Assembly (NCBI GenBank): GCA_021325655.1
Contig: JAJPGT010000088.1
Span: 62,001-126,000, forward strand
Source: Pseudomonadota bacterium
GTDB taxonomy: Bacteria; Chloroflexota; UBA6077; JAJPGT01
DNA: 64,000 nucleotides
Reading direction: 5' to 3'
Part shown: positions 15,923 through 25,231 of the stretch, in pieces
How the letters are laid out: the number at the start of each line of letters is the position of its first letter
How positions within the stretch are numbered: position 1 is the first letter of the stretch
Program-made: the position numbers and the translations under genes
The notes under the pieces: model-generated
The model's input: the letters and a program-made list of their open reading frames with translations, nothing else
What the model was told of the DNA's origin: nothing
The model's database searches: none

Positions 15923-17596
15923 ATGAGCCTGTCCACGACCTCGAGCCCGGCCCGCCTCGCGGCCGCGAGCCCGGCCACGCGCGCCTGGCCGCTGCTCGCC
16001 GCGCTCGGACTGCACCTGGCGCTGGCGGGGCTGCTGCTTCGCGCCGCTCTCGCCCAGACGGGCGGGCATCTCATCTACGGACTGGACGACGCGTACATCC
16101 ACCTGGCGATCGCCAAGCACCTGGCGCTGAACGGCGTCTGGGGCGCCACCCCCTACGAGTTCAGCTCCTCGTCCTCGTCGCCGCTCTGGACCGCGCTCCT
16201 CGCCGGCAGCATGGCGCTGTTCGGACCGAACACCGCCGGCCCGCTGCTGCTGAACCTCGGCCTCTCCACGCTCCTACTCCTCTGGCTGCACCAGGCGCAG
16301 ACCGCGCGCGGCCTGCCGCCCTGGCACACGTTCCTGACCCTGGCGGCGGTGCTGGTGCTGGCCCCGATCCCGCCGCTCGTGTTCTCCGGGATGGAGCACG
16401 TGCTCCAGATCCTGGTGGTGCTGGTGTTCGTCGACCAGGCACTGCGCACCATGGCGGACCGCGCGGATGCCCGGGCGCGCTGGCTCGCGCTGCTGCTCGC
16501 CCCACTGCTCACGCTCACCCGCTACGAGGGCCTGTTCGTGGCGCTGCCGGTCTGCCTGCTGCTGCTCGGGCAGCGCAGGGTCCGCCAGGCCGTGGCGCTG
16601 GGCATCCTGGCGCTGCTGCCCGTTGTCGTCTATGGGCTGATCTCCTGGTCGCACGGCTGGTACCTGCTCCCGAACTCGGTGCTGCTCAAGGGCAGCGCCA
16701 GCCAGCTCTCCCTGGCACAGGCGCTCCGCCTGCTGGCCGGACTGCCGGCGCTGCAGAACCTGCTCGCCAGTCCCCACCTGGTGATCCTGCTCGCGCTGGC
16801 GCTGCTCGCCCAGGCCGGGCCACGGGTTGGTCTGGCGCCTCTCCCAGCCGAGGGCCGGCGAGCGCTCTGGCTCTTCGTGGCGATCACGCTGCTGCACCTG
16901 GACTTCGCCGCCGTCGGCTGGTTCTTCCGCTACGAGGCCTACCTGGTGGCGCTGGGGCTGGTGCTGCTCAGCCGCTTCCTGCGGCTGGCCGGGCGCGGAG
17001 CCAACGAGCCAGGCCCCAGCCGGGATCGCCGGCGCCCTCTGCGCGTGGCGCCGGCAGTCATTCTCGGCTTCGCGGTGCTGATCCTTCCCCTCCGCGCTAC
17101 CGTCGCCCTCTGGGAGACGCCCATCGCGGCGCACAACATCTTCGAGCAGCAGTACCAGATGGCCCGCTTCATCCAGCGCTTCTACGCCGGCCGTGCCATC
17201 GCGGCCAACGACATCGGGCTGATCGACTACCTGGCCGACGTGCGCTGCCTGGACCTGGTGGGGCTCGGCAGCCTGGAGGTGGCGCAGCTCCGCCGCGAAG
17301 ACCGCCTGAACGCGGAGACGATCCGCGCCGCCAGCCAGATGCGCGGCGTCCAGGTGGCGCTGCTGTACGACCAGTGGTTTACGCGCGACGGCGCGAGCCT
17401 CCTCCCGCCCGAGTGGACCCGGGTGGGGCAGTGGCGGATCCGCGACAACGTGGTCGAGGGCGGCAGCGTCGTAGCGTTCTACGCGGTCGATCCCGCGGAA
17501 CGGGCGGCGCTGGCTGAGCACCTGCGCCAGTTCGCGCCCGAGCTGCCGGACAGCGTCGAGCAATCGGGCGCGTACCTGGAGGGCATGCCGGGCTAG
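15923..17596 (+). CDS. Polytopic GT-C-like membrane glycosyltransferase
   Basis: 557 residues from ATG 15923 (MSLSTTSSPARLAAAS); the longer open frame upstream overlaps the divergent gene and is not protein-like. About ten transmembrane helices are visible. The first extracytoplasmic loop contains GLDDAYIHLAIAKHLA, where the DD pair takes the place of the catalytic acid of GT-C enzymes, followed by serine-rich FSSSSSSPLW. A soluble C-terminal domain includes IAANDIGLIDYLADVRCLDL, seen in many bacterial GT-C-like proteins of unknown acceptor. The probable role is transfer of a lipid-linked sugar to an external glycan. The substrate is unknown. Confidence 0.65.
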   Translation: MSLSTTSSPARLAAASPATRAWPLLAALGLHLALAGLLLRAALAQTGGHLIYGLDDAYIHLAIAKHLALNGVWGATPYEFSSSSSSPLWTALLAGSMALFGPNTAGPLLLNLGLSTLLLLWLHQAQTARGLPPWHTFLTLAAVLVLAPIPPLVFSGMEHVLQILVVLVFVDQALRTMADRADARARWLALLLAPLLTLTRYEGLFVALPVCLLLLGQRRVRQAVALGILALLPVVVYGLISWSHGWYLLPNSVLLKGSASQLSLAQALRLLAGLPALQNLLASPHLVILLALALLAQAGPRVGLAPLPAEGRRALWLFVAITLLHLDFAAVGWFFRYEAYLVALGLVLLSRFLRLAGRGANEPGPSRDRRRPLRVAPAVILGFAVLILPLRATVALWETPIAAHNIFEQQYQMARFIQRFYAGRAIAANDIGLIDYLADVRCLDLVGLGSLEVAQLRREDRLNAETIRAASQMRGVQVALLYDQWFTRDGASLLPPEWTRVGQWRIRDNVVEGGSVVAFYAVDPAERAALAEHLRQFAPELPDSVEQSGAYLEGMPG

Positions 17597-17611
17597 CCCG
17601 CGGCGCCGCCG

Positions 17612-17640
17612 TTGACGGGCCCGGGCGCGGTTGCTAGAGT
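17612..17640 (+). promoter_or_regulatory. Probable promoter of the 409-residue gene
   Basis: TTGACG at 17612-17617, a 17-base spacer and TAGAGT at 17635-17640 sit in the 91-base gap after the GT-C gene. Transcription would start near 17647, about 40 bases before the ATG, leaving room for the GGGGGA ribosome-binding site. Confidence 0.55.
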
Positions 17641-17687
17641 CCCACTGCCGCCGTCCAGGGCGAGCCGTCGATCCGGGGGACCGCGCG

Positions 17688-18917
17688 ATGTACGGGACGA
17701 TGTTCGTCTTCGCTACCGACCTGGTGGATGAGGGGCTGGAGACGGTTCTGGACAACCTGCAGCGCCGCGGCGGCCTGTCTGGAGTAAGCCTGGCCGTCGC
17801 CTATCACCACGCCCGCGACGTCTTCCCGCATAACCCGCGGCGCAAGGTGATCTACCTGGAAGGCGGGACGACCTTCTTCCGCCCGAACCCGGCCGAGTAC
17901 ACGGACACTCCACTGCAGCCGGTCGCCAGCCGGCTGGCCGAGGAGCGCGACGTGCTGGCGGAGCTGGTCGCTGCTTGCGAGCGGCGCGGCATGGTGGTCC
18001 ACGCCTGGACGGTGTACCTGCACAACTCACGGCTCGGGCATCTGCACCCGGACCTCTGCCAGGAGAACGCCTTCGGCGACCGCTACCTATCGAATCTCTG
18101 TCCCGCCAATCCGGCCGTGCGCGCGTTCGCCCGGGCGCTCTCGCGCGACCTGGCCCGGCGTGGGGCGCGCTGCATCCTCTCCGAGTCGTTGTCCTACCAC
18201 GGGCTGGCGCACGGCGACCACCACGAGCGCTACTTCCTGAAGTTCGACGCACGCGTCCACTTCCTGATGAGCCTCTGCTTCTGCGCCTTCTGTCTGCGCG
18301 CCGCCCGTGAGGCCGGAGTGGACGGGGAGCGGCTGCGAGGCTGGGTGCGCGCGGAGCTCGAGCGGTTCTTCGCGGACCAGGCGGCAGAGACCGACCTGGC
18401 GGAGCTGAGCCGGGCGGAGGCAGCGGCGATGGCCGGCGGGGAGATGGCCGGGCTGCTGCGCGCCCGCGAGCAGGTGGTGACGAGCCTCACCGCCGAGGTG
18501 GCGCAGGAGATCGCCCGGGGATCCGATACCCGGCTCCAGGCGTTCGACATGTCTGGCGCGGCGCGCGGCTACGCGACCGGGCGGCCCCAGGGCGGCCCGG
18601 TACTGGAGTACGCCTGGCACGATGGCGTCGACGTCCCGGCGCTGGCGCAGGTGGCACCTGGGATCGAAGCGATCGCGTACGCCCACGCCCCGGAGCGGGT
18701 GCGCTTCGACGTCGAGGCGTACCGGCGAGTCCTGCCCGCCGACAAGCCGCTCAGCCTGGCGATGCGGCCAATGCTGCCCGACGTGGACCGCCCGGAGAAC
18801 CTGGCGGCCAAGGTACGGCTGGCGCGGGAGCTCGGGATCGCCTGGATCGACTTCTACCACTACGGCTTCGCCCGCTTGCAGGCGTTGGACTGGATCCGCC
18901 AGGCGATGGAGGGGTAA
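17688..18917 (+). CDS. Unidentified 409-residue soluble protein, possibly a TIM-barrel glycosidase relative
   Basis: ATG 17688 is preceded by GGGGGA seven bases upstream; 409 residues, no signal peptide or membrane segment. Short patterns suggest an alternating alpha/beta barrel: GGLSGVSLAVAYHHARD, MVVHAWTVYLHNSRLG, ARCILSESLSYHGLAHGDHH and IAWIDFYHYGFARL. A cluster reading SLCFCAFCLRAA supplies a CxCxxC triplet that could bind metal or be structural. Some glycoside-hydrolase-like barrels carry comparable HAW and ESL strands, but I cannot assign a family. It has its own promoter and lies between a GT-C gene and a convergent histidine kinase. Confidence 0.55.
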   Translation: MYGTMFVFATDLVDEGLETVLDNLQRRGGLSGVSLAVAYHHARDVFPHNPRRKVIYLEGGTTFFRPNPAEYTDTPLQPVASRLAEERDVLAELVAACERRGMVVHAWTVYLHNSRLGHLHPDLCQENAFGDRYLSNLCPANPAVRAFARALSRDLARRGARCILSESLSYHGLAHGDHHERYFLKFDARVHFLMSLCFCAFCLRAAREAGVDGERLRGWVRAELERFFADQAAETDLAELSRAEAAAMAGGEMAGLLRAREQVVTSLTAEVAQEIARGSDTRLQAFDMSGAARGYATGRPQGGPVLEYAWHDGVDVPALAQVAPGIEAIAYAHAPERVRFDVEAYRRVLPADKPLSLAMRPMLPDVDRPENLAAKVRLARELGIAWIDFYHYGFARLQALDWIRQAMEG

Positions 18918-18944
18918 GGCCCGCGGCTCCCGTGCCCAGGGCAG

Positions 18945-21900
18945 CTACCCGCTCGGGGCGCTGGCACGCGGGAGCCAGACGAACAGTGTGGTGCCGCGCC
19001 CTTCCCCCGGGCTCTCCGCCCAGATGCGCCCACTGTGGCGCTCGATGATGCTGCGGCAGATGTGCAGTCCCAGGCCGATGCCGGCGATGTTCTTCTGGAT
19101 GGCATTCGCCGCTCGGCCGAACGGTTCGAAGATGGCCTGCTCGCTCCCCGTGGGAAGGCCGATTCCCTCGTCGCGTACCGACAGCAGCACGCCGGCTTCA
19201 TGCGACCGCAGGGCGACGTGGACGGCCGCGCCGCGGGGCGAGTACTTGCTGGCGTTCTCCAGCAGATTGGTGAGCACCTGTTCGAGCCGGTCCGCGTCCC
19301 CCTCAACGGGATGGGGGCCGTCCCCGAGGTCCACCAGGAGCTGCTCCGGCTGGCCCAGTAGGTCCGCGTGGCGGCGGGTAACCCGCTCCACCAGTGCGCC
19401 GAGGTCGAGCGGTGCCTTGCGCAGCACGAGCTGGCCGCGGTGCAGGCGGGAGATTTCGAGCAGGTCCTGGGTGAGCCCGGCCAGCCGATCCGCCGCCTCG
19501 TTGAGCGCCTGGAGCAGGCGGCCGAACCGCCCCGGGTCCTCGCCCTCGCGGCCGTGCGCCCGCAGCAGGAGCTGGGCGTAGCCCTTGATCCCCGTCACTG
19601 GCGTCTTCAGCTCGTGCGCAGCCACGGACAGGAACTCGTCGCGGGCCTGGAGCGCCTGCTCCAGTTGCTGCCGCAGCCGCGCCTCGCGCACGGCCGCGGA
19701 GGCGAGCGCCGCGATCGACAGGAGCCGACGCTCGTGCGCGTCCGTGAACACGCCTTGCTCAGTGCTGAGCGCCGCGAGCATGCCAAACGCGCCCGTGGCA
19801 TCCGCGAGCGGCACACCGAGCCAGGCGCGGACGCCTTCCTGGTGCACGAGGTCGGCGTTCCAGTTGCGCGGGTCTTCCCAGAGATCGTCGGACCGCAGCG
19901 GCCGGTTGTCCGCCACGACCCGGCCGGCGAGCCCGGCGCCGAGGGGGATGCGCCCGCCAACCGCCGCGCTGGACAGTCCGCGCTCGGCCACGATCACCAC
20001 CTCCCGCCGCTCAGGGTCCACCAGCCCGAGATGGGCATGGCTCACCTCTAGCAGCTCCAGCGTCGCGTCCAGTACGCGCTCCAGCCGCGCCTCGAGCTCC
20101 AGCTCGCCGCCGATCGCCAGTGCCGCTCGATACAGCGCCCGCGCCTCCTGAACCGACCGCTCCGCCTGCGTGTACAGCGTGGCGTTGTCGATCGCCACTG
20201 CTGCCCGGCGGGCCAGCTCTTCGGCCAGGGCAAGATCTTCCTCGGTATAGGGGGCATGCGGGGCCGCGCGGGCGAGGGAGAGGACGCCGAAAGTGCGCCC
20301 GCGTGCCGCCAATGGCACGACTATGCCGCTGACCAGGGCTAGCTGCTGCAGGAGCGCCAGATGCTCCTCGTCGCGCGCCATCACCCGCAGCAGGCTTTCG
20401 GACACCGCGGGCACGAGCATTGACCTGCCGGTCCGGAGTGCCTGGGCATGAGGGTGTGGATCCTCCCGATGGATGGGCTGCCGCGCCGCCCGGCCCAGGG
20501 CCTCCAGGCCAGCGGCGCCGCCCGAGTGCGCCACCGCCACGCGGCGCAACGTCCCATCCGGCTGCTCGAGGTCCACCACGCACCAGTCGGCCAGGTCCGG
20601 CAGCGCCAGCCGGGCAACCGTCTGGAGCGTCGTTTCGTACTCCAGCGCCGAGCCCAGCACCCGGCTTGCCTCGGCGAGAAACCGCAGTCGGCGTTGGGCC
20701 GCTTCCGCCACCTCGCGGGCTTGCCGCTCCGCCTCGAACGCCCGCGCTCGCCCGAGCGCCTGGGCGCACTGGCCAGCCACGGCGAGGATCAGCGCCCGAT
20801 CCTCGGGTGGGAATGGGCGCCGCTCGTCGAAGCTCAGCACCAGCCCGCCGAGCGCTCGGCCTCCGGTGCTCAGCGGAATACAGGCGAGCGCTCGTGTTCT
20901 CGGCTCGTGCGTGGAGGCCAGTTGCGGGTAGCGCAACGCGTACTCGCTGGCGTCCTCCAACCAGATCGCCTCACCCGATCGCACCGCTTCCGCCAACGGG
21001 ACATCGGCAGCCAGCGGGAAGCGGCTCCAGGGGCCGAGCCGGGAAGCTTCATACCCGGCGATCCGGGCCAGTTCCAGGAACTGGCCCTCGGCATCCACCA
21101 GGAACACCGCCCCGGCGTACGCACCCAGCGCCGCCACCCCCTGCTCGATGACGACCGCGGCCACCTGGTCGGTCGTGAGCGCCTGCGAGAGCGATGCGGT
21201 GACCGCCTGGAGCCGGGCGATTCGCTCCGCGGCCCGCTCCGCCACCGTGCGCGCCAGCGCCTCCTCGGTGCGCGCTCGCTGCTCCGCGCGGTACAGGCGC
21301 GCATTGTCTACCGCCAGCGCGGCCCGGTCGGCCAGCTCCTGCAAGAGCGCCAGGTCTTCGCGATCGTAGGGGCGACCGGGCTGGTCGCGCGTCGCCACCA
21401 GCGTGCCCAGGGTGCGGCCGTGCGCGCGCAGGGGTACGACGACAAGACTGGCTGCCGCGTAACGGGCCACGTGCGCCCGATACTCCGGCTTGACCAGCCG
21501 GACCAGCTCATCCGGGGTGGTGACGGGGATCCACAAGGGCTCGCCGCTGCGCAGCACGCGGCCGCTCAACCCCTCGTCCGCCCGCTGCGGGGCCGCGGCC
21601 ATCGCGGCACGCACGGAGTCGGTGATCGCCGGGTTCGGATGCACCACCGCGACTGGCCGCAGCCAGGCTCCATCCTCCGAGAGCAGCAGGATCGAGCAGC
21701 CATCGCCAGGCCCCTCGGCCACCGCCCGCGCCAGCGCTTGTAATGCCGCCTCCACGTCGAGCCCCGCCTCGGCGAACGTCCGCGACGCCTCGGCCACCAG
21801 ACGCTGGGAGCGGACCGCCCGTTGCTGAAGCGTCACGTCGGCGAACATGCTGATCGCCGCCAGCACTCGCCCCGTGGCGTCGCGAATCGGCCGCGCCTTG

Positions 21901-22649
21901 ACGATCGACCAGCGCTCCTCGCTCGTGGCCCGAATGCGCCAGCGGATCATTCGCTCCGGGGTCTCCTCACCACCCAGCGCCCGGACCCCCGGGAACTGCT
22001 CGCGCGGCAGTGGCTGCCCCTGCTCGTCCAGAACCTCGAACCGGGTCAGCGTCTCGGCCAGCGGGGTGGCGAGCGCCTCGGCGGGCGAGGAAAAGCCGAG
22101 CAGGCGAGCAGCAGCAGCGTTGCAGTAGGTGAGCTGGCGACCGGCATCCAGCACGATCACACCGTCGGCCACGCCATCAAGGATGGTGGCGAACTCCTGG
22201 CGAAAGCGGGGAAAGGATTCGGGCAGGGAGCGGCCCGTCACTTCCCGGGCCATGAGCAGCGTGTACCTGCCGCGCCCCTCGACCGACGGCAACGCGGTGA
22301 GGGTCGCCTCGACCCAGCCCTGTTGCCTATCGCGAGCGAGCACGGCGAGCTCGACGGTATGGGAGGCGCCCGGCTGCTCAGCGGCCGCCAGCGCCGCCCG
22401 GGCCCGGGCGTGCAGCGACGTGGGCACCAGGGACTCCAGCGGAAGTCCAATGAGCTCCTGCGCTGGGCGTCCAAGGAGGCGCTCGGCCGCCGGATTGCAG
22501 AGCGCGACCTGCCCCGCATCCTGCTCGATCACCAGGAGCGCCTCGGGGGCGAGGTCGAACAGCAGGCCGAGGCCAACGTCACGCGGGGTCAGCAGCGGGA
22601 CCGCCACGTCCTCCCTCCGCAGGAGCAGCTCGGGCACGGCCCGTTGCAC
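18945..22649 (-). CDS. Large PAS/GAF sensor histidine kinase
   Basis: 1234 residues from GTG 22649, no membrane segment, so probably cytoplasmic. In order: two PAS domains (about 25-140 and 150-280; NPAAERLLGRPAQELIGLPL, CNAAAARLLGFSSPAEAL), then four GAF domains (about 285-450, 485-645, 655-815 and 820-985), then HisKA with FLSVAAHELKTPVTGIKGYA (phospho-acceptor His about 1012). The HATPase_c domain has an N box NLLENASKYSP, G1 DEGIGLP and G2 GIGLGLHI. There is no receiver domain and no adjacent response regulator, so its partner is elsewhere. The number of GAF modules suggests integration of several small-ligand or light/redox inputs. Chromophore cysteines cannot be assigned. Confidence 0.9.
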   Translation of the reverse strand: MQRAVPELLLRREDVAVPLLTPRDVGLGLLFDLAPEALLVIEQDAGQVALCNPAAERLLGRPAQELIGLPLESLVPTSLHARARAALAAAEQPGASHTVELAVLARDRQQGWVEATLTALPSVEGRGRYTLLMAREVTGRSLPESFPRFRQEFATILDGVADGVIVLDAGRQLTYCNAAAARLLGFSSPAEALATPLAETLTRFEVLDEQGQPLPREQFPGVRALGGEETPERMIRWRIRATSEERWSIVKARPIRDATGRVLAAISMFADVTLQQRAVRSQRLVAEASRTFAEAGLDVEAALQALARAVAEGPGDGCSILLLSEDGAWLRPVAVVHPNPAITDSVRAAMAAAPQRADEGLSGRVLRSGEPLWIPVTTPDELVRLVKPEYRAHVARYAAASLVVVPLRAHGRTLGTLVATRDQPGRPYDREDLALLQELADRAALAVDNARLYRAEQRARTEEALARTVAERAAERIARLQAVTASLSQALTTDQVAAVVIEQGVAALGAYAGAVFLVDAEGQFLELARIAGYEASRLGPWSRFPLAADVPLAEAVRSGEAIWLEDASEYALRYPQLASTHEPRTRALACIPLSTGGRALGGLVLSFDERRPFPPEDRALILAVAGQCAQALGRARAFEAERQAREVAEAAQRRLRFLAEASRVLGSALEYETTLQTVARLALPDLADWCVVDLEQPDGTLRRVAVAHSGGAAGLEALGRAARQPIHREDPHPHAQALRTGRSMLVPAVSESLLRVMARDEEHLALLQQLALVSGIVVPLAARGRTFGVLSLARAAPHAPYTEEDLALAEELARRAAVAIDNATLYTQAERSVQEARALYRAALAIGGELELEARLERVLDATLELLEVSHAHLGLVDPERREVVIVAERGLSSAAVGGRIPLGAGLAGRVVADNRPLRSDDLWEDPRNWNADLVHQEGVRAWLGVPLADATGAFGMLAALSTEQGVFTDAHERRLLSIAALASAAVREARLRQQLEQALQARDEFLSVAAHELKTPVTGIKGYAQLLLRAHGREGEDPGRFGRLLQALNEAADRLAGLTQDLLEISRLHRGQLVLRKAPLDLGALVERVTRRHADLLGQPEQLLVDLGDGPHPVEGDADRLEQVLTNLLENASKYSPRGAAVHVALRSHEAGVLLSVRDEGIGLPTGSEQAIFEPFGRAANAIQKNIAGIGLGLHICRSIIERHSGRIWAESPGEGRGTTLFVWLPRASAPSG

Positions 22650-22865
22650 ACCGCGTGCCTGGTGTCCTGCCCGCGGCGAGTTCAGCAGGCACCGCTCCGG
22701 CGCCAGTCCATGCTAGCACGCAGATCGGTCTGCCAACGCTTCGCTCGCGGTGCGGACAAAGCAGAGGAGCGGACCAGGCGGCATTCGCCCTGCTGGTCGG
22801 CGGGGAAGGCGTTGTCCGAGCCGATCACTTGAGGCAGAGGCTGATCGCGCCATGACTGCGCCCGC

Positions 22866-23801
22866 TCAGTGAGCGAAGCCGCGGCGGCGGAACGCCTCGT
22901 ACAGGACGATCGAGCCGGCGACTGCGGCGTTCAGGGAGTCGATCGCCGCGGACATCGGCAGGCGCACCAGCAGATCGCAGTGCTCCTTCACCAGCCGGCT
23001 CAACCCCTTGCCTTCGCCGCCGACGACCAGCGCCAGCGGCCCGCCCAGGTCCGCCTCATCGTAGCGCCGCCCGCTGTGCGCGTCCAGCCCGACCACCCAC
23101 AGCCCCACCTGCTTGAGCTCCTCCAGCGCGCGCGTCAGATTGACCACCCGGATCACCGCCACCTGCTCCGTCGCGCCCGCTGCCACCTTGGCGACGGCCG
23201 GCGTGATCCCAACCGCGCGGTGCTCCGGGATCAGCACCGCGGCAACGCCGACCGCGGCGGCGGTCCGGAGCAGGGTTCCGAAATTCTGCGGATCCTGAAG
23301 CTGATCGAGCGCCAGGACGATCGGGGCCGGGCCCGCCGCCTGAAGAAGCCCGGGCAGCTCGGAGAGCTGGCGATAGGCGAACGGCGCCGCCTCGGCGATC
23401 ACGCCCTGGTGGTGCGTCGCGAGCGCGTCCAAGCGCTCGCGGTCGACAGAAATCACCGGGACGCCGCGCTGGGCGGCCGCGTCGGTCAGCTCGGCCAGCG
23501 CGGCGCCGTGCCCACCCCGAGCCACCAGGATCCGGCGTAGCCGGCGTCCGCTGCGCAGCGCCTCCAGCACCGGATTACGCCCATACAGATAGTCGAACAA
23601 CGCCGGGGCGGCGGCTGGGGCCTCCGCGGGCGCCGGGCGACTGGGTGGGGAGCTGCGGCGCGGCGGCGCGGCACGCTCCGCCCGAGGGGGTGGCGCGGCG
23701 CCACGGCCCCGTGGACGCCCATCACCCGCGCCGCGGCGCGAGCCGCTGCCACCTTTGCGGGGCGGGTTGCCCCCTACTCGCCGGGGCGCGCCCTTCGCCA
23801 T
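22866..23801 (-). CDS. rlmB: 23S rRNA (guanosine-2'-O-)-methyltransferase RlmB
   Basis: 311 residues. It methylates the 2'-O of G2251 (E. coli numbering) in the peptidyl-transferase P loop. A basic Gly/Arg/Pro-rich extension of about 70 residues precedes the L30e-like substrate-binding domain (LYGRNPVLEALRSGRRLRRI). The SPOUT catalytic domain shows NFGTLLRTAAAVGVAAV, VGGEGKGLSRLV and LPMSAAIDSLNAAVA, which form the trefoil knot and SAM site. The extension is longer than in E. coli. Its ATG is preceded by GGGGAG and lies 28 bases inside the cysS frame. Confidence 0.93.
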   Translation of the reverse strand: MAKGAPRRVGGNPPRKGGSGSRRGAGDGRPRGRGAAPPPRAERAAPPRRSSPPSRPAPAEAPAAAPALFDYLYGRNPVLEALRSGRRLRRILVARGGHGAALAELTDAAAQRGVPVISVDRERLDALATHHQGVIAEAAPFAYRQLSELPGLLQAAGPAPIVLALDQLQDPQNFGTLLRTAAAVGVAAVLIPEHRAVGITPAVAKVAAGATEQVAVIRVVNLTRALEELKQVGLWVVGLDAHSGRRYDEADLGGPLALVVGGEGKGLSRLVKEHCDLLVRLPMSAAIDSLNAAVAGSIVLYEAFRRRGFAH

Positions 23802-25174
23802 GTGCTCCCCGTCGGCGTGTCCTCCACCACGATGCCGAGGGCCCGCAGCTCGGCGCGCAGCCGATCCGCCTCGCGATACAGCTTCGCGCTGCGCAGCGTC
23901 TGGCGCGCGTCGAGCACCAGCTCCACGAACGGGGCGATGTCCCGGGTGGCGCCCGATTCTGCCGCTGGCTCGAGCCGCAGCCCCAGGATCTCGGCCAGGG
24001 AGCGCAGGGTCTGCTGCGCCCCGCGCACCTGCCCCATGTCTTCACCGCTGTCGCGGCGGCGGTTGATCTCGCGCGCCAGGTCGAACAGGTGCCCGAGCGC
24101 GCCAGAGGTGTTGAAGTCGTCGTCCATCGCCTCCTCGAAGCGCGCGCGCGCCTGCTGGGCCCATGCGGGCTCCACTGCCGCCGGGTCGGGCACGCTGCCC
24201 TCCAGCGCCGCGCGCAGCCGGGCCAGGCCGCGGCCGGCGGCGATGAGGCTCTCTTCGTTGAAGGCGAGCGGCGAGCGGTAATGGGTGGTGATGAGATAGA
24301 GTCGCAGCGCCATCGGCTCGTGCTGCTTGAGCACCTCGGCCACCGTGGTGAAGTTGCCGAGCGAGTGCGCCATCTTCTCGCCTCCCACGGTCACCAGACC
24401 GATGTGCGTCCAGACGAAGGCGAACGGCTCCTTGCCGGTGAGCGCTTCGCTCTGGGCGATCTCGTTCTCATGATGCGGGAAGACCAGGTCCCAGCCGCCG
24501 GCGTGCATATCGAGCTGATCGCCCAGCGTCTCCCGTGACATCGTGGAGCACTCGATGTGCCAGCCGGGCCGGCCCGGCCCCCAGGGGCTCTCCCAGGCCG
24601 GTTCGCCCGGCTTGGCTGCCTTCCACAGCGCAAAGTCGCGTGGGTCGCGCTTGCCCGGCTCCAGCTCCTTCCGAGCGCCGACGAGCTGGCCCTCCTCGGT
24701 CGTGCGGCCGGAGAGCTTGCCGTAATCGGGCTTGGTGGAGACGTCGTAATACACGTCTCCGTCGACGACGTAGGCGTGGCCGCTGTCGATCAGCTCCTGA
24801 ACAGCGCGAATGATCTGGGGCATGAAGTCGGTGACGGTAGGGTACAGATCGGCGCGGCGGACGTTGAGCGCGTCCATCGCGATGAAGTACGACTCGCTGT
24901 AGCGCCGCGCCACCTCGCGCGGGTCCATCCCTTCCTGGTTTGCCCGGGCGATGATCTTGTCGTCCACGTCGGTGAAATTCTGGACGTGCTTGAGTCGGTA
25001 GCCGCGGTATTCTAGATAGCGTCGAATGACGTCGATGGCGACGAACAGCCGGGCATGGCCCACGTGGGGATGAAACTTCGGCGTCATCCCGCACACGTAC
25101 AGCCGCACCGGGTCGTGCCGCGGCTGGAACGGCTCCTCGCGGCCGGTGAGCGTGTTGGTCAGGCGTATCGGCAC
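23774..25174 (-). CDS. cysS: Cysteinyl-tRNA synthetase
   Basis: 466 residues, class I synthetase charging tRNA-Cys. Zinc ligands are visible at Cys28 (YVCGMTP), in WHIECSTMS, and in FPHHENEIAQSE. The HIGH motif is HVGH at 37-40. The KMSKS loop reads KMAHS (267-271), confirmed in the DNA, with histidine at the position of the second catalytic lysine. DALR-like helices follow. It lies downstream of ispD-ispF, the usual Firmicutes/Chloroflexota order, and overlaps rlmB by 28 bases. Confidence 0.95.
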   Translation of the reverse strand: MPIRLTNTLTGREEPFQPRHDPVRLYVCGMTPKFHPHVGHARLFVAIDVIRRYLEYRGYRLKHVQNFTDVDDKIIARANQEGMDPREVARRYSESYFIAMDALNVRRADLYPTVTDFMPQIIRAVQELIDSGHAYVVDGDVYYDVSTKPDYGKLSGRTTEEGQLVGARKELEPGKRDPRDFALWKAAKPGEPAWESPWGPGRPGWHIECSTMSRETLGDQLDMHAGGWDLVFPHHENEIAQSEALTGKEPFAFVWTHIGLVTVGGEKMAHSLGNFTTVAEVLKQHEPMALRLYLITTHYRSPLAFNEESLIAAGRGLARLRAALEGSVPDPAAVEPAWAQQARARFEEAMDDDFNTSGALGHLFDLAREINRRRDSGEDMGQVRGAQQTLRSLAEILGLRLEPAAESGATRDIAPFVELVLDARQTLRSAKLYREADRLRAELRALGIVVEDTPTGSTWRRARPGE

Positions 25175-25231
25175 GCAGCTACTCCAGAGAACGTCGACGA
25201 GAAGGAGTGTAGTGGACCCAGTGGCTGGCAG

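Noticed and set aside
15628-17517. A long plus-strand frame overlapping the GT-C gene in another phase
   Set aside because: Its Ala/Arg/Gly/Pro-rich translation is the usual frame-shifted shadow of GC-rich coding DNA. The frame kept has helices and motifs.
25175-25231. T-box leader upstream of cysS
   Set aside because: The gap is only 57 bases, too short for a T-box, with no TGGNACCGCG-like sequence or terminator.
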